DNA from: Cellulomonas chengniuliangii
GTDB taxonomy: Bacteria; Actinomycetota; Actinomycetes; Actinomycetales; Cellulomonadaceae
Direction of reading: 5' to 3'
NCBI RefSeq assembly: GCF_024508335.1
Contig: NZ_CP101988.1
Span: 3,162,001-3,226,000, forward strand
DNA: 64,000 nucleotides
The notes under the pieces are model-generated. The model searched no databases. It worked only from the letters and a program-made list of their open reading frames with translations, and was not told where the DNA came from. Below, one piece after another: positions 34,306 to 45,238 of this stretch (position 1 is the stretch's first letter; each line of letters begins with the position of its first letter). The translations under genes were made by a program, and so were the position numbers.

Positions 34306-35175
34306 TCAGCTGCCGGCCAGCCGCCTCCGGATGCCGTGCGCGTCGAGCCCGTGCAGGCGCACGTGGTCGGCGGGGCCCCCGTACCGCCGCACCTCTGCGC
34401 GCTGCACCCCCGCGAACTCGACCCGCGCCGGGCGGCCCGCGAGCGCTGCCATGACCTCCGGCGCCGTCGTCCCCTCCAGGTACGGCTCCACCACGAGCAG
34501 GCGCTTGCGTCCCGCCATCAGCCTGGCGAGCCCGGCCGCGTCGAGCGGGAGCGGGGTCGAGGTGTAGGCCAGGGCCACCTCCAGGCCCTCGACGGCGAGC
34601 AGCGTCTGGGCCAGGGCGGGCCCGATCGCCAGGACCGCCGGGCCGCGTCCGTCGCGCAGGACGCGCACGGCGCCGTCGGTGGGGAACGGCTCGGGGTTGG
34701 CCTGGCTGGAGAGCCGGAGGTACTGGGAGTCGTGCGACGCCGCGGCGGCGCGCACGAGCGCCTCCACCTCGTCGGGGTGGCCAGGGGTGTGCGCGCTCCA
34801 CCCGGGGAGGGCGCCGATCAGCGCGACGTCCGCCGGGCTCTGGTGGGTGCGCCCCTCGCTGGCGGCGTCGAAGCTGGCCCCGATCGAGACCAGCACCGCG
34901 GCCTGGCCCTGGTGGGACAGGTCGAGCTTGATCTGCTCGTAGGGCCGCTCGATGAGGAACGGCGCGTAGGAGTGCACGAAAGGGCGCAGGCCCGCCATCG
35001 AGAGCCCCGAGGCCACGCCGATCATGGCCTGCTCGCGGATCCCGACGTTCACCACCCGTTGCGCCACGGCGGTCCCCCGCCCTAGCCCGACCGGCCCGAT
35101 GTCGGCCAGCACCAAGGCGGCCCGAGGATCTGTCGCGAGGACGTCGGCGATCGTGTCGTAGAAGCACTGTCGCAT
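34306..35175 (-). CDS. Transketolase C-terminal subunit
   Basis: 289 residues covering the pyrimidine-binding and C-terminal domains of transketolase/DXS-like enzymes: VNVGIREQAMIGVASGLSM carries the catalytic Glu, EGRTHQSPADVALIG the H-Q motif. Together with the N-terminal subunit it makes a split transketolase, a two-gene form found in many bacteria. Its ATG overlaps the upstream stop by one base (TGATG). The substrate sugar is not certain. Confidence 0.87.
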   Translation of the reverse strand: MRQCFYDTIADVLATDPRAALVLADIGPVGLGRGTAVAQRVVNVGIREQAMIGVASGLSMAGLRPFVHSYAPFLIERPYEQIKLDLSHQGQAAVLVSIGASFDAASEGRTHQSPADVALIGALPGWSAHTPGHPDEVEALVRAAAASHDSQYLRLSSQANPEPFPTDGAVRVLRDGRGPAVLAIGPALAQTLLAVEGLEVALAYTSTPLPLDAAGLARLMAGRKRLLVVEPYLEGTTAPEVMAALAGRPARVEFAGVQRAEVRRYGGPADHVRLHGLDAHGIRRRLAGS

Positions 35176-35867
35176 CAGGACCCCTTCCGGGCGGTGCGGA
35201 CGACCGTCACATGCGGCCCCGTGGCGGGTTGCGTGAGGGCGCGGTGCAGCGCGTCATGATCGGCGGCGTCGGCATGCGCGGCCGACCACCCCTCGACCTC
35301 GAAGCGCCGGGCGATGCCGCCGGGCCAGCCGAGCGAGGCCGAGTCGTTGTCCACGACCACGCACCGCAGGCGGTCCAGGCGCCACCGACCCGCGAGGGCG
35401 ATGGCCTCGTGGTTGCTGCCCTCGTCCAGCTCGGCGTCTCCGAGGAGCACGTGGACGTCGCCCGATCCGGCCGCGCCCGGCGCCAGCGCCAGGCCACGGG
35501 CCAGGCCCACCGCGATCGGCAGGCCGTGCCCGAGGGAGCCGCTCGAGATCTCGACACCCGGCACCAGCATCCGGTCCGGGTGGTGGCCCAACGGGGAGGA
35601 GAAGCCAGCGAGGTCGTCCAGCCACTCCTCGGGGATGACCCCGATCGTCGCGAGCACCGCGTAGTACGAGGCGGGGCCGTGGCCCTTGGACAACAAGAAC
35701 CTGTCCCGTCCCGACTCAGGCGTCAGGCGCAGCACACGGCTGTAGAGCACCCACAGCACGTCAAGCGTGGAGTGCGCGGCGGCGTCGTGCTTCTCGTCCC
35801 CCGTCACCCGGGAGAGGTTGCGCAGTAGTCGCTCGGGCAGGTCGGTCGCAACGGTGGTGGAAGGCAT
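35175..35867 (-). CDS. Transketolase N-terminal subunit
   Basis: 230 residues carrying the thiamine-diphosphate domain: SKGHGPASYYAVL, GSLGHGLPIAVGLA and the ThDP motif G-D-A-E-L-D-E-G-x-N with VVVDND later. The cofactor binds between this and the partner subunit. ATG 35867 is preferred over 35879, because the -10 box of the SoxR-type promoter would lie over the earlier start. In the pentose phosphate pathway such an enzyme links sugar phosphates to NADPH supply, which would fit a redox-stress response. Confidence 0.87.
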   Translation of the reverse strand: MPSTTVATDLPERLLRNLSRVTGDEKHDAAAHSTLDVLWVLYSRVLRLTPESGRDRFLLSKGHGPASYYAVLATIGVIPEEWLDDLAGFSSPLGHHPDRMLVPGVEISSGSLGHGLPIAVGLARGLALAPGAAGSGDVHVLLGDAELDEGSNHEAIALAGRWRLDRLRCVVVDNDSASLGWPGGIARRFEVEGWSAAHADAADHDALHRALTQPATGPHVTVVRTARKGS

Positions 35868-35874
35868 GCGCACG

Positions 35875-35905
35875 ACCATTCCGGCTCAACCGCGGTTGAG
35901 GTCAA
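35875..35905 (-). promoter_or_regulatory. Promoter of the transketolase operon with 19-bp spacer
   Basis: -35 TTGACC (35905-35900) and -10 AATGGT (35880-35875) on the minus strand are separated by 19 bp, the same layout as in front of soxR. The -10 ends 7 nt before ATG 35867. Confidence 0.65.
35884..35901. promoter_or_regulatory. SoxR box in the transketolase promoter
   Basis: CCTCAACCGCGGTTGAGC on the minus strand; its inner 16 bp (CTCAACCGCGGTTGAG) are a perfect palindrome. It sits in the same place relative to -35 as the box at soxR. Confidence 0.7.
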
Positions 35906-35961
35906 GAGGCGGCTCGCACAGGCCCTTGATCTCGCTCAGCAGCCTCTGTGACGCTACGACG

Positions 35962-36813
35962 ATGCGCGCCTGGCAGGACATCGACCCCGTCGAGGAGATC
36001 CCCCTGCTGGGCGGCGACGTGACCGTCGGCGTCGTCCGCGTGGGCGACACCGTGCGCCGGCCGCTCGGTCCGCACTCCCCACTGGTCCACGCGCTGCTCC
36101 GGCACCTCGCACAGGTCGAATTCGACGGCGCCCCGCGACTCCTGGGCGTCGACGAGCGCGGTCGGGAGGTCCTCACCTACGTCGAGGGCGAGGTCGCCGG
36201 GCGGCCCCGACCCGGCTGGATCGCCGACGAGGAGCGGCTCCGGTCCGTCGCCCGCCTGCTGCGCCGGTACGACGACGCGGCGGTCGGCTTCACCCCGCCG
36301 CCCGGGTCCGTGCCCGACGCGCCCGCCGTTGACCACCCGGCCGTGCGGGCGGCCGCGCTCGACGAGCCTGAGCTCGTGGGCCACGTGGACGTCACGCCCG
36401 AGAACGTCGTGTTCCGCGACGGCGCCGCAGTCGCGCTCATCGACTTCGACCTCGCGAGACCCGCCACCCGGCTCGACGAGGTCGTCAACGCCCTCACGCA
36501 CTGGGCTCCGCTCGCAGCCCCCGGCGACCGCGACCCGCTGCTGTCCGACGTCGACGTGCCGCGCCGCTGCCGGCTCTTCGCCGACGCCTACGGGCTGGCC
36601 GACGACGCGCGCGGCCGCCTGGTCGACGTCGCCGTGCTGCGGTCGCGGAAGTCGTGGCACGTCATGCGCCACCGGGCCGAGGCCGACGGCGGCGGGTGGG
36701 CGCGCATGTGGGCCGACGGTGTGGGCGACGTGATCCGCCGCCGCGAGGCGTGGCTCGTCGAGCACGGGCCGACGATCACCGCCGCGCTGCTGGATCGATC
36801 CGCAGCGCTGTGA
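35962..36813 (+). CDS. Aminoglycoside phosphotransferase/APH-family kinase-like protein
   Basis: 283 residues with the APH/choline-kinase fold: catalytic loop GHVDVTPENVVF (H-x-D-x4-N) near residue 140 and metal-binding IDFD about 18 residues later; a short nucleotide-lobe precedes. It lacks features tying it to a given drug, so it may phosphorylate a metabolite, or be a phosphotransferase of unknown substrate. ATG 35962 opens the region similar to the family. It is divergent from the transketolase operon and shares that 94-bp intergenic region. Confidence 0.78.
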   Translation: MRAWQDIDPVEEIPLLGGDVTVGVVRVGDTVRRPLGPHSPLVHALLRHLAQVEFDGAPRLLGVDERGREVLTYVEGEVAGRPRPGWIADEERLRSVARLLRRYDDAAVGFTPPPGSVPDAPAVDHPAVRAAALDEPELVGHVDVTPENVVFRDGAAVALIDFDLARPATRLDEVVNALTHWAPLAAPGDRDPLLSDVDVPRRCRLFADAYGLADDARGRLVDVAVLRSRKSWHVMRHRAEADGGGWARMWADGVGDVIRRREAWLVEHGPTITAALLDRSAAL

Positions 36814-36880
36814 GCGGCTCACGTGGAGCGACTCATGTGCTTCGCGAGGGTTCGGCTGGGCGACCGCGAATTCGGGATCG

Positions 36881-37852
36881 CTACGACGACGCGCGTCCTG
36901 AGGCAGCCAGCCGCTCGGCGAGCGCGACCACACGGTCGCGGAGCTCGTCCGGGCGTTCGATGACGAATGGCAGGTCGAGCGCGGCAAGCACGGCGGGCAG
37001 CCAGTCGAGGCTCTCGGCCCGGATCTCCACAGACTGCCAGCCTTCGGCCCCGCACTCTCGCACCTCGGCGATGCTGGCCGGTAGCCGTGTGCGGATCTGC
37101 TCGAGCGTTCCGTGCATCCGCAACGTCACGGCATGCCGGCGTGGCGTTCGTGCCATCGAGGCGAGAAGGCGTGTTGCGGGATCGTCCCCGGCCGGTGGCG
37201 GCTCGAAGGAGCCAGGGAGCGTCCTCGCGTCGGCGATGCGGTCGAGCCGGAAGGTCCGATCCTCGCCGACCTCCGGATCGGCTCCCGTGACGTACCACCG
37301 GCCGGCATGGTTGACCAGCCCGAACGGATGCAGCACGCGAGCACTCCGCAGGCCGTCACCCGAGGTGTACTGGAGCGAGATCGGCCGGTGATGGCGGACC
37401 GCGTCGGCGACGGTGAGAAGCACACCTGTCTGCGGCGCCGGGAGCTCGCCGGGTTCTGCGGTGAAGGCGAGGGATGCCAGCACAGCGTCCAGCCGATCCG
37501 CGGTCCGCGACGGCAGGACGCGACGGATCTTCGCTGCAGCCGTCTCGCCCGCCGTGCCCGTCGCCGTCGCCAACCCTGCGCGTCGGCCGGCAACCAGGCC
37601 GAGGAGGACGGCCAGGGCTTCGTCGTCGCTGAGCATCAGCGGCGGCAGACGATATCCGGCGGCAAGCCGATATCCACCGTAGCGGCCGCGCACCGACTCG
37701 ACCGGCACCTCGAGGTCGACCAGATGACCCACGTAGCGCCGCACCGTGCGCGGTTCGACTCCGAGGCGCTCGGCGAGTTCGGCCATCGTCCGGACGCCGC
37801 CGGATTGGAGGAGCTCCAGAAGCGTGAGCACCTGCGCGGTTGGGCGTGCCAT
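36881..37852 (-). CDS. WYL-domain transcriptional regulator
   Basis: 323 residues: N-terminal helix-turn-helix of the DeoR/HTH_11 type (about 5-60: TMAELAERLGVEPRTVRRYV), a linker with YGGYRLAAGYRLPPLML, then a WYL domain (about 140-210: HPFGLVNHAGRWYVTGAD) and a WCX-type C-terminus. WYL domains sense ligands, often nucleic acids or small molecules. It is divergent from the VOC gene with a 12-bp-arm inverted repeat between. The start lies 7 nt after a TAAGGT box. Confidence 0.92.
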   Translation of the reverse strand: MARPTAQVLTLLELLQSGGVRTMAELAERLGVEPRTVRRYVGHLVDLEVPVESVRGRYGGYRLAAGYRLPPLMLSDDEALAVLLGLVAGRRAGLATATGTAGETAAAKIRRVLPSRTADRLDAVLASLAFTAEPGELPAPQTGVLLTVADAVRHHRPISLQYTSGDGLRSARVLHPFGLVNHAGRWYVTGADPEVGEDRTFRLDRIADARTLPGSFEPPPAGDDPATRLLASMARTPRRHAVTLRMHGTLEQIRTRLPASIAEVRECGAEGWQSVEIRAESLDWLPAVLAALDLPFVIERPDELRDRVVALAERLAASGRASS

Positions 37853-37859
37853 GTCTTGG

Positions 37860-37865
37860 ACCTTA
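37860..37865 (-). promoter_or_regulatory. -10 box of the WYL regulator
   Basis: TAAGGT on the minus strand, 7 nt before ATG 37852; the inverted repeat at 37871-37901 covers the region where -35 should be. Confidence 0.55.
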
Positions 37866-37870
37866 ACCCT

Positions 37871-37901
37871 CGAATACTGGACTCGATCTGTCCAGTATTC
37901 G
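37871..37901. promoter_or_regulatory. Inverted-repeat operator between WYL regulator and VOC gene
   Basis: Perfect 12-bp arms CGAATACTGGAC / GTCCAGTATTCG with a 7-nt centre TCGATCT. It lies over the -35 region of the regulator and beside TAGCGT (37905-37910), a -10 candidate for the VOC gene. Confidence 0.75.
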
Positions 37902-37952
37902 TCCTAGCGTGGGCCTCGCCTCGGAATCATCCGCGCTGAGCAGGGAGAAGAC

Positions 37953-38351
37953 ATGGACTTCGTCTCGATCCGCATCATCACCGACGACATCGGCCGACTC
38001 GTCGGCTTCTACGAGGGCATCACGGGCGTGCAGGCGGCCTGGGGCAACGAGGACTTCGCCGAGCTGCGCACCACCCACGGAACGCTGGCGATCGGCAGCA
38101 CCCGCACGGTCGCGCTGTTCGCACCGGGCTCGGCCCGCCCCGCCGACAACCGCACCGTGATCATCGAGTTCCTGGTGGACGACGTGGACGCGGTCTACGA
38201 GAGGCTGAAGGACACGGTCCAGGACTTCGTGAACGAGCCCACGACCATGCCCTGGGGCAACCGCGCCCTGCTCTTCCGCGACCCCGACGGCAACATGGTC
38301 AACGTCTTCACCCCGGTCACCCCCGAGGCGATCGAGAGGTTCAGCCGCTGA
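37953..38351 (+). CDS. VOC-superfamily (glyoxalase-like) protein
   Basis: 132 residues with the double beta-alpha-beta-beta-beta fold of the vicinal oxygen chelate superfamily: opening FVSIRIITDDIGRLVGFYEG and closing LFRDPDGNMVNVFTP, with the metal-ligand Glu position near the end of the second half changed to Asn/Val. Such proteins include antibiotic-binding and dioxygenase members. The pairing with a divergent WYL regulator suggests inducible expression. The Shine-Dalgarno GGGAGAA precedes ATG 37953 by 4 nt. Confidence 0.85.
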   Translation: MDFVSIRIITDDIGRLVGFYEGITGVQAAWGNEDFAELRTTHGTLAIGSTRTVALFAPGSARPADNRTVIIEFLVDDVDAVYERLKDTVQDFVNEPTTMPWGNRALLFRDPDGNMVNVFTPVTPEAIERFSR

Positions 38352-38372
38352 CCGGATCGCGTGCGGTTGAGC

Positions 38373-38397
38373 CCTCTCGATCGCCTGGATCGCGAGG
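38373..38397. terminator. Candidate bidirectional terminator, VOC/asd
   Basis: CCTCTCGATC / GATCGCGAGG, a 10-bp stem with one mismatch and a 5-nt loop, between the convergent VOC and asd stop codons. Confidence 0.5.
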
Positions 38398-38414
38398 TGG
38401 CGCGGCCGCCTTCG

Positions 38415-40771
<2,357 letters not shown>

Positions 40772-40898
40772 GTTGGAGTCTCCGGACAAGGGTCGAACGA
40801 GTCGCGCTCACGGACTCGACGAGTCTAGGACGGCCCAGACTCTGGACGGGTCGAGGTTCGCATGGCGGACGAGCGGCCCTGCCCCTGCCAGCGGCGAG

Positions 40899-41678
40899 TC
40901 AGAGCACGTCGACCGCGAGCCGCACGATGAGCGCGGACACCACGACGATGAACACGACGCGCACGAACCCGCTCCCCCGCGCCACCGCCATCCGCGCGCC
41001 CGTGTACGCCCCGGCGATGTTGGCGACACCCATCACCAGCCCCAGAGCCCACAACGGGGCGCCTTGCAGGGTGAACACCACGAGGGCGCCGAGGTTCGTG
41101 GCGACGTTGACGATCTTCGCCTGGGCTGAGGCCTCGAGGAACCCGTAGCCGAGCACGCTCACCAGGCCGATCACCAGGAACGAGCCCGTCCCCGGGCCCA
41201 GCAGCCCGTCGTAGCAGCCGATCACGGCGCCCAGCCCCAGGGCCGTCAACAGATGACGCCGCCCCTCCCAGCGCAGCGTCGTGGCCCGGCCCATCTGCGG
41301 GCGCGCCACCGTGTAGACCCCGACAGCGACCAGCGCGACCAGGATCACCGGCTTGAACACCCCGACCGGCAGGGCCGACGCGACGGCCGCCCCAGCCCCG
41401 GCGCCCAGCAGCGCGGCGAGCGCCATCGGGCCGGCTGTGGCGAGCCCCGGCTGCACCCGCCGGTAGAAGGTGGCCGCACTGACACCGGTGCCCAGGATGC
41501 TCGCCACCTTGTTGGTCGCCAGCGCCTGCACCGGGGACATCCCAGGGACGAGCAGCAGGGCGGGGAGCTGCACCAGCCCCCCACCGCCCACCACCGCGTC
41601 CACCCAGCCGGCGGCGAACGCGGCGAGCACGAGCAGGACGAGCGCCGTGGTGGTCAGCTCGAGCCCCGAGATCGTCAT
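40899..41678 (-). CDS. TauE/SafE-family sulfite exporter-like protein
   Basis: 259 residues with about eight membrane helices and the doubled GGGG-type motif (VDAVVGGGGLVQLP and, in the second half, YDGLLGPGTGSFL), the TauE/SafE signature. These export small oxoanions or organic sulfonates. ATG 41678 lies 8 nt below TACGGT; the in-frame frame upstream to 41711 is therefore not used. It is divergent from the ABC operon. Confidence 0.88.
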   Translation of the reverse strand: MTISGLELTTTALVLLVLAAFAAGWVDAVVGGGGLVQLPALLLVPGMSPVQALATNKVASILGTGVSAATFYRRVQPGLATAGPMALAALLGAGAGAAVASALPVGVFKPVILVALVAVGVYTVARPQMGRATTLRWEGRRHLLTALGLGAVIGCYDGLLGPGTGSFLVIGLVSVLGYGFLEASAQAKIVNVATNLGALVVFTLQGAPLWALGLVMGVANIAGAYTGARMAVARGSGFVRVVFIVVVSALIVRLAVDVL

Positions 41679-41686
41679 GATTCGCC

Positions 41687-41692
41687 ACCGTA
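41687..41692 (-). promoter_or_regulatory. -10 box of the TauE gene
   Basis: TACGGT on the minus strand, 8 nt before ATG 41678. Confidence 0.45.
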
Positions 41693-41744
41693 TCCGCCAC
41701 ATCCTCCGCACGGAATTCGCCGGTCACCGCCACCTCACGCCCTC

Positions 41745-41750
41745 TAGCCT
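41745..41750 (+). promoter_or_regulatory. -10 box of the ABC exporter operon
   Basis: TAGCCT, 6 nt before ATG 41757. Confidence 0.55.
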
Positions 41751-41756
41751 GGGCAG

Positions 41757-42764
41757 ATGCCTCACACCGTCGAGAGCACCCCCACTCCCGGGCCGGTCCC
41801 GGGGTCCCCCGCCACCGAGCACCTGGGCATCGTCGTGCGGGGCGTGACCCGTTCGTTCGGGCACGTCCGGGCACTCGACGGAGTCGACCTCGACGCCCGG
41901 CCCGGCCGCGTGACGGCCCTCATCGGCCCCAACGGCTCCGGTAAGACGACGTTGCTGCTGGTCCTGGCCGGGCTGCTCACGCCGGACGCCGGGCGCGTCA
42001 GCGTCGGCGGCCACGACCCGGTGGCCGACGGGGCCGCGACCCGGGCGCTCACCGGCTGGATGCCCGACGCGTTCGGGACGTGGGACTCGTTGACGGCACG
42101 CGAGGTGCTGGAGACGTACGCCGCCGCCTACCGGCTGCCGCGTGAGTTGGCGCGGTCCCGCGCCGCCGAGCTGCTCGAGACCGTGCACCTCGCCGAGTAC
42201 GCCGACCGGCCCGCCAGCGTGCTCTCCCGCGGGCAGAAGCAGCGGCTCGGCCTCGCCCGGGCGCTCGTGCACTCCCCGAAGGTCCTGCTGCTCGACGAGC
42301 CGGCCAGCGGGCTCGACCCTCGCTCACGCGTGGACCTGCGCGAGCTGCTGCGCGGGCTCGCCGCCCAGGGCGCCACGGTGCTCGTCTCGAGCCACGTGCT
42401 CTCCGAGCTCGACGAGCTGATCGACGACGCGGTGTTCCTCTCCCGCGGGCGCACCGTCACCCCGCAGGGCCTGACCGGGAGCATGCCCGCGCGGCGCACC
42501 TGGCGGGTGCGGGCGCTGAGCCACGGCTCGCTCACTCGCTGGCTGTCCAGCACCGGCGCGATGTGGCGGCCCGACGACGACGCGCCACCACCCGGCGCCC
42601 CCGACGACGTCCCCGGCGGCGTGCTGCTCGAGGTCGACGGCGACGCGGGCGCCGCCCAGCTGGTCCGCGACGCCGTCGGCGCCGGGGTGCCCATCACGTC
42701 CCTCGCTCCCGTCGGCGGCGAGCTCGAGCAGGCTTACCTGACCCTCGACGAGGAGCGACGATGA
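41757..42764 (+). CDS. ABC transporter ATP-binding protein
   Basis: 335 residues: Walker A GPNGSGKTT (about 58-66), signature LSRGQKQRLGLARAL, Walker B LLLDEPASGLD and switch His in VSSHVLSELDEL. The C-terminal part (about 235-335) is an unusual Asp/Pro-rich extension. Its stop overlaps the permease ATG (ATGA). A CcmA/NatA-like exporter ATPase of unknown substrate. Confidence 0.88.
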   Translation: MPHTVESTPTPGPVPGSPATEHLGIVVRGVTRSFGHVRALDGVDLDARPGRVTALIGPNGSGKTTLLLVLAGLLTPDAGRVSVGGHDPVADGAATRALTGWMPDAFGTWDSLTAREVLETYAAAYRLPRELARSRAAELLETVHLAEYADRPASVLSRGQKQRLGLARALVHSPKVLLLDEPASGLDPRSRVDLRELLRGLAAQGATVLVSSHVLSELDELIDDAVFLSRGRTVTPQGLTGSMPARRTWRVRALSHGSLTRWLSSTGAMWRPDDDAPPPGAPDDVPGGVLLEVDGDAGAAQLVRDAVGAGVPITSLAPVGGELEQAYLTLDEERR

Positions 42765-43876
42765 GCACCATCACGCACGACATCGAGGTCTCCCCCGAGC
42801 CGCAGGTCCCGCCGCCCACGACCGGCAAGGCATGGCACGTGACCTGGCACGGGGTGCGCACCGTCGCGACCCTCGAGCTGCGGCAACGGGTCCGCTCGAC
42901 CCGGTGGATCGCGGCCCTCGTGGTCTGGTTCGTCGTGGTGGGCGGCATCACGCTGCTCACCTCCGGGGCCATCGGCTACCTCGCCGGATCTGGTGGCAGC
43001 AGCTCCGCCCAGCGCGGTCCGCTGCTGTTCGGCGCCGTCGTCATCCTCGTGCTGGGCCTCGGGCTGCTCGTCACGCCCACCCTCAGCTCGACCTCGATCA
43101 ACGGCGACCGCAACGGGGGCACCCTCGCCACGCTGCAGGTCACGCTGCTCAGCCCGGCTGAGATCGTGCTCGGCAAGCTCCTGGCCTCCTGGACCGCCTC
43201 GCTCGCCTTCCTCGCCGCCAGCCTGCCGTTCCTGCTGCTGGCGCTGCTCATGGGCGGCACCGCCGTCGCCTCGTTCGTCGTGGTGCTGCTGCTCGTCGCG
43301 GTGCTGCTCGCGTGCGTGTGCGCGATCGGCCTGGGGTTCTCGGCCCTCGTCTCCCGCACGGCCGGCTCGACGGTGCTGACCTTCCTGACCGTCGCCGCGC
43401 TGACGGTCATCGCGCCGATCCTCTTCGCCGTCACGCTGCCGACCGTCTCCTCCACGAGCGAGGTCCGCGTGTGGGCCACCACCTGGGAGGGCGTCGGCGA
43501 GGACCCGTCATGCCAGTGGGAGACGGTCCGCGAGACCGTCGTCCACACCGAGCGCACCTGGTGGCTGCTCGGCGCGAACCCGTTCGTGGTGGTCGCGGAC
43601 GGCGCGGCCGTCTCCACGATCGACGAGTCGACGTCCGACCCCTTCGCCGGGATCCGGACCGGCATCCGCTACCTGCGCGCCGGCCCGCAGCCCGAGGTCG
43701 ACAGATGCTGGAACGGCGAGGACTCGCCCGTCGAGGAGCACGACCCCGACGCGAGCCCGGTGTGGCCGTGGGGCCTGGGCGTCAACGTGCTGCTCGGCGC
43801 GGCTGGCGTGGTCACCGCCGTGCGCCGGCTCCACGTGCCGCAGCGCAAGCTCGCCCGCGGCACGCGCGTCGCCTGA
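42761..43876 (+). CDS. ABC exporter permease
   Basis: 371 residues. A membrane span near 50, five spans between about 80 and 230 and a last one near 345 flank a roughly 110-residue extracytoplasmic loop (about 233-340) with two Cys (in DPSCQWE and DRCWNGE) that may pair. The layout fits the NatB/ABC-2 permease class. Partner of the preceding ATPase; the two were recognised by overlap and order. Confidence 0.82.
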   Translation: MSTITHDIEVSPEPQVPPPTTGKAWHVTWHGVRTVATLELRQRVRSTRWIAALVVWFVVVGGITLLTSGAIGYLAGSGGSSSAQRGPLLFGAVVILVLGLGLLVTPTLSSTSINGDRNGGTLATLQVTLLSPAEIVLGKLLASWTASLAFLAASLPFLLLALLMGGTAVASFVVVLLLVAVLLACVCAIGLGFSALVSRTAGSTVLTFLTVAALTVIAPILFAVTLPTVSSTSEVRVWATTWEGVGEDPSCQWETVRETVVHTERTWWLLGANPFVVVADGAAVSTIDESTSDPFAGIRTGIRYLRAGPQPEVDRCWNGEDSPVEEHDPDASPVWPWGLGVNVLLGAAGVVTAVRRLHVPQRKLARGTRVA

Positions 43877-43928
43877 CGGCCTCAGCACTGAGGACCCGAG
43901 GGGGCGCGCGCCGCCGGCAGCGCGCCGC

Positions 43929-44522
43929 TCAGGGCTGGAGCGCGTCGTACTCCGCCTCGGCGGCCACGTCGTCGTCCACATCCAGGCGCAGGTGGCCCAG
44001 CAGCACCTGCAGCACCCGGAGCACGCTCGACGCCCGCTCGCCCCAGCTCGACAGGTAGGAGAACTGCCACCACCACAGGGCCTCGATCTCGTGGCCCGAG
44101 TCGTAGTGCCGAAGGCCCTGCAGCAGCGCCCCCGCGATGGCCACGAGGTCCCCGGACACCGTCGACGCCGTCACCTCGGCGCCGAGCAGCGGGTCCACCA
44201 CCTCGGCGTACTCGTCGATCCCCTGGAGGATGTCCGCGAGCGCCGCGCGCAGCGGGTCCACGTCCGGGTCCGGGCCCACGTCCGGCTCGAAGCGCTCCGG
44301 GGGCACCACGTCGACGATGGCGCCAGCGCGGGCCCCGGCGGCGAGCAGGTCGGAGACGGCCAGCAGCAGCAGCGGGATCGAGGACTCGGGTCCAGTCCCT
44401 GCGCCGACCTCGGTCACCGTGGTGAGGAAGCTGCGGGTCTCCTCGGCGAGGGAGCCCGCGACCTCGAGCAGGTCGGCGGTCTCCGCGTCACGCGGCTCGT
44501 CCTGGTGCTGCGACTGTGCCAT
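43929..44522 (-). CDS. DUF5063-family protein
   Basis: 197 residues, acidic at both ends and predicted helical. A conserved-looking HYDSGHEIEALWWWQFSYLSSWGERASS block lies at about 140-165 (split here: HYDSGHEIEALW and FSYLSSWGERASS). It matches DUF5063, a family of unknown function next to recR in actinobacteria. ATG 44522 follows AGGGAG by 8 nt. It is downstream of recR on the same strand, with about 100 nt between. Confidence 0.8.
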   Translation of the reverse strand: MAQSQHQDEPRDAETADLLEVAGSLAEETRSFLTTVTEVGAGTGPESSIPLLLLAVSDLLAAGARAGAIVDVVPPERFEPDVGPDPDVDPLRAALADILQGIDEYAEVVDPLLGAEVTASTVSGDLVAIAGALLQGLRHYDSGHEIEALWWWQFSYLSSWGERASSVLRVLQVLLGHLRLDVDDDVAAEAEYDALQP

Positions 44523-44626
44523 CGCGGTCACTCCCTCTGGTTCCCATCGAACTGCCGTGATTCGAGACTTGCCGTGATCCATCCGAGCTGCGGGTCCGCC
44601 GACGCTGGCCCGCCGACGTCAGACGT

Positions 44627-45226
44627 CTAGGCGCTGATCCGGCGCCGACCCTCGAAGGCGCGGCCGAGGGTCACCTCGTCGGCGTACTCGAGGTCGCCGC
44701 CCACCGGCAGGCCAGACGCGAGCCGGCTCACGGTGATGCCCATCGGCACGAGCATCCGCGCCAGGTACGTCGCGGTGGCCTCGCCCTCGACGTTCGGGTC
44801 CATCGCCAAGATGACCTCGGTGACGACGCCGTCCTGCAGGCGCATCAGCAGCTCCTTGATGCGCAGGTCGTCGGGGCCCACGCCCGCGATCGGGTTGATG
44901 GCCCCGCCCAGCACGTGATACCTGCCGCGGAACTCGCGCGTGCGCTCGACCGCGACGACGTCCTTGGGCTCCTCGACGACGCACAGCACCGCGGCGGATC
45001 GACGGGGGTCGCGGCACACCCGGCACTGCGGCTCCTGCGACACGTTCCCGCAGACCTCGCAGAACTGCACGCGCGCCTTCACCTCGGTGAGGGCGTCGAC
45101 GAGCCGCCGCACATCCGACGGGTCGGCCGCCAGCACATGGAACGCGATGCGCTGGGCGCTCTTGGGACCGACTCCGGGCAACCGCCCGAGCTCGTCGATC
45201 AGGTCCTGGACCGCGCCTTCATACAC
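44627..45226 (-). CDS. recR: Recombination protein RecR
   Basis: 199 residues. RecR works with RecO/RecF in loading RecA at gaps. Helix-hairpin-helix near [20 protein letters not shown], a zinc finger C-x2-C...C-x2-C ([16 protein letters not shown]), and a Toprim domain from about 80 ([12 protein letters not shown]). The GTG 45226 start lies 6 nt below TAGGCT. The usual ybaB/ebfC gene between dnaX and recR is absent: only 108 bp separate them. Confidence 0.95.
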   Translation of the reverse strand: MYEGAVQDLIDELGRLPGVGPKSAQRIAFHVLAADPSDVRRLVDALTEVKARVQFCEVCGNVSQEPQCRVCRDPRRSAAVLCVVEEPKDVVAVERTREFRGRYHVLGGAINPIAGVGPDDLRIKELLMRLQDGVVTEVILAMDPNVEGEATATYLARMLVPMGITVSRLASGLPVGGDLEYADEVTLGRAFEGRRRISA

Positions 45227-45232
45227 ACCGCC

Positions 45233-45238
45233 AGCCTA
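45233..45238 (-). promoter_or_regulatory. -10 box of recR
   Basis: TAGGCT on the minus strand, 6 nt before GTG 45226, in the 108-bp gap after dnaX. Confidence 0.55.

Noticed and set aside
35868-35879. ATG 35879 as start of the transketolase N-terminal subunit
   Set aside because: It lies within the -10 box of the SoxR-type promoter; ATG 35867 fits better.
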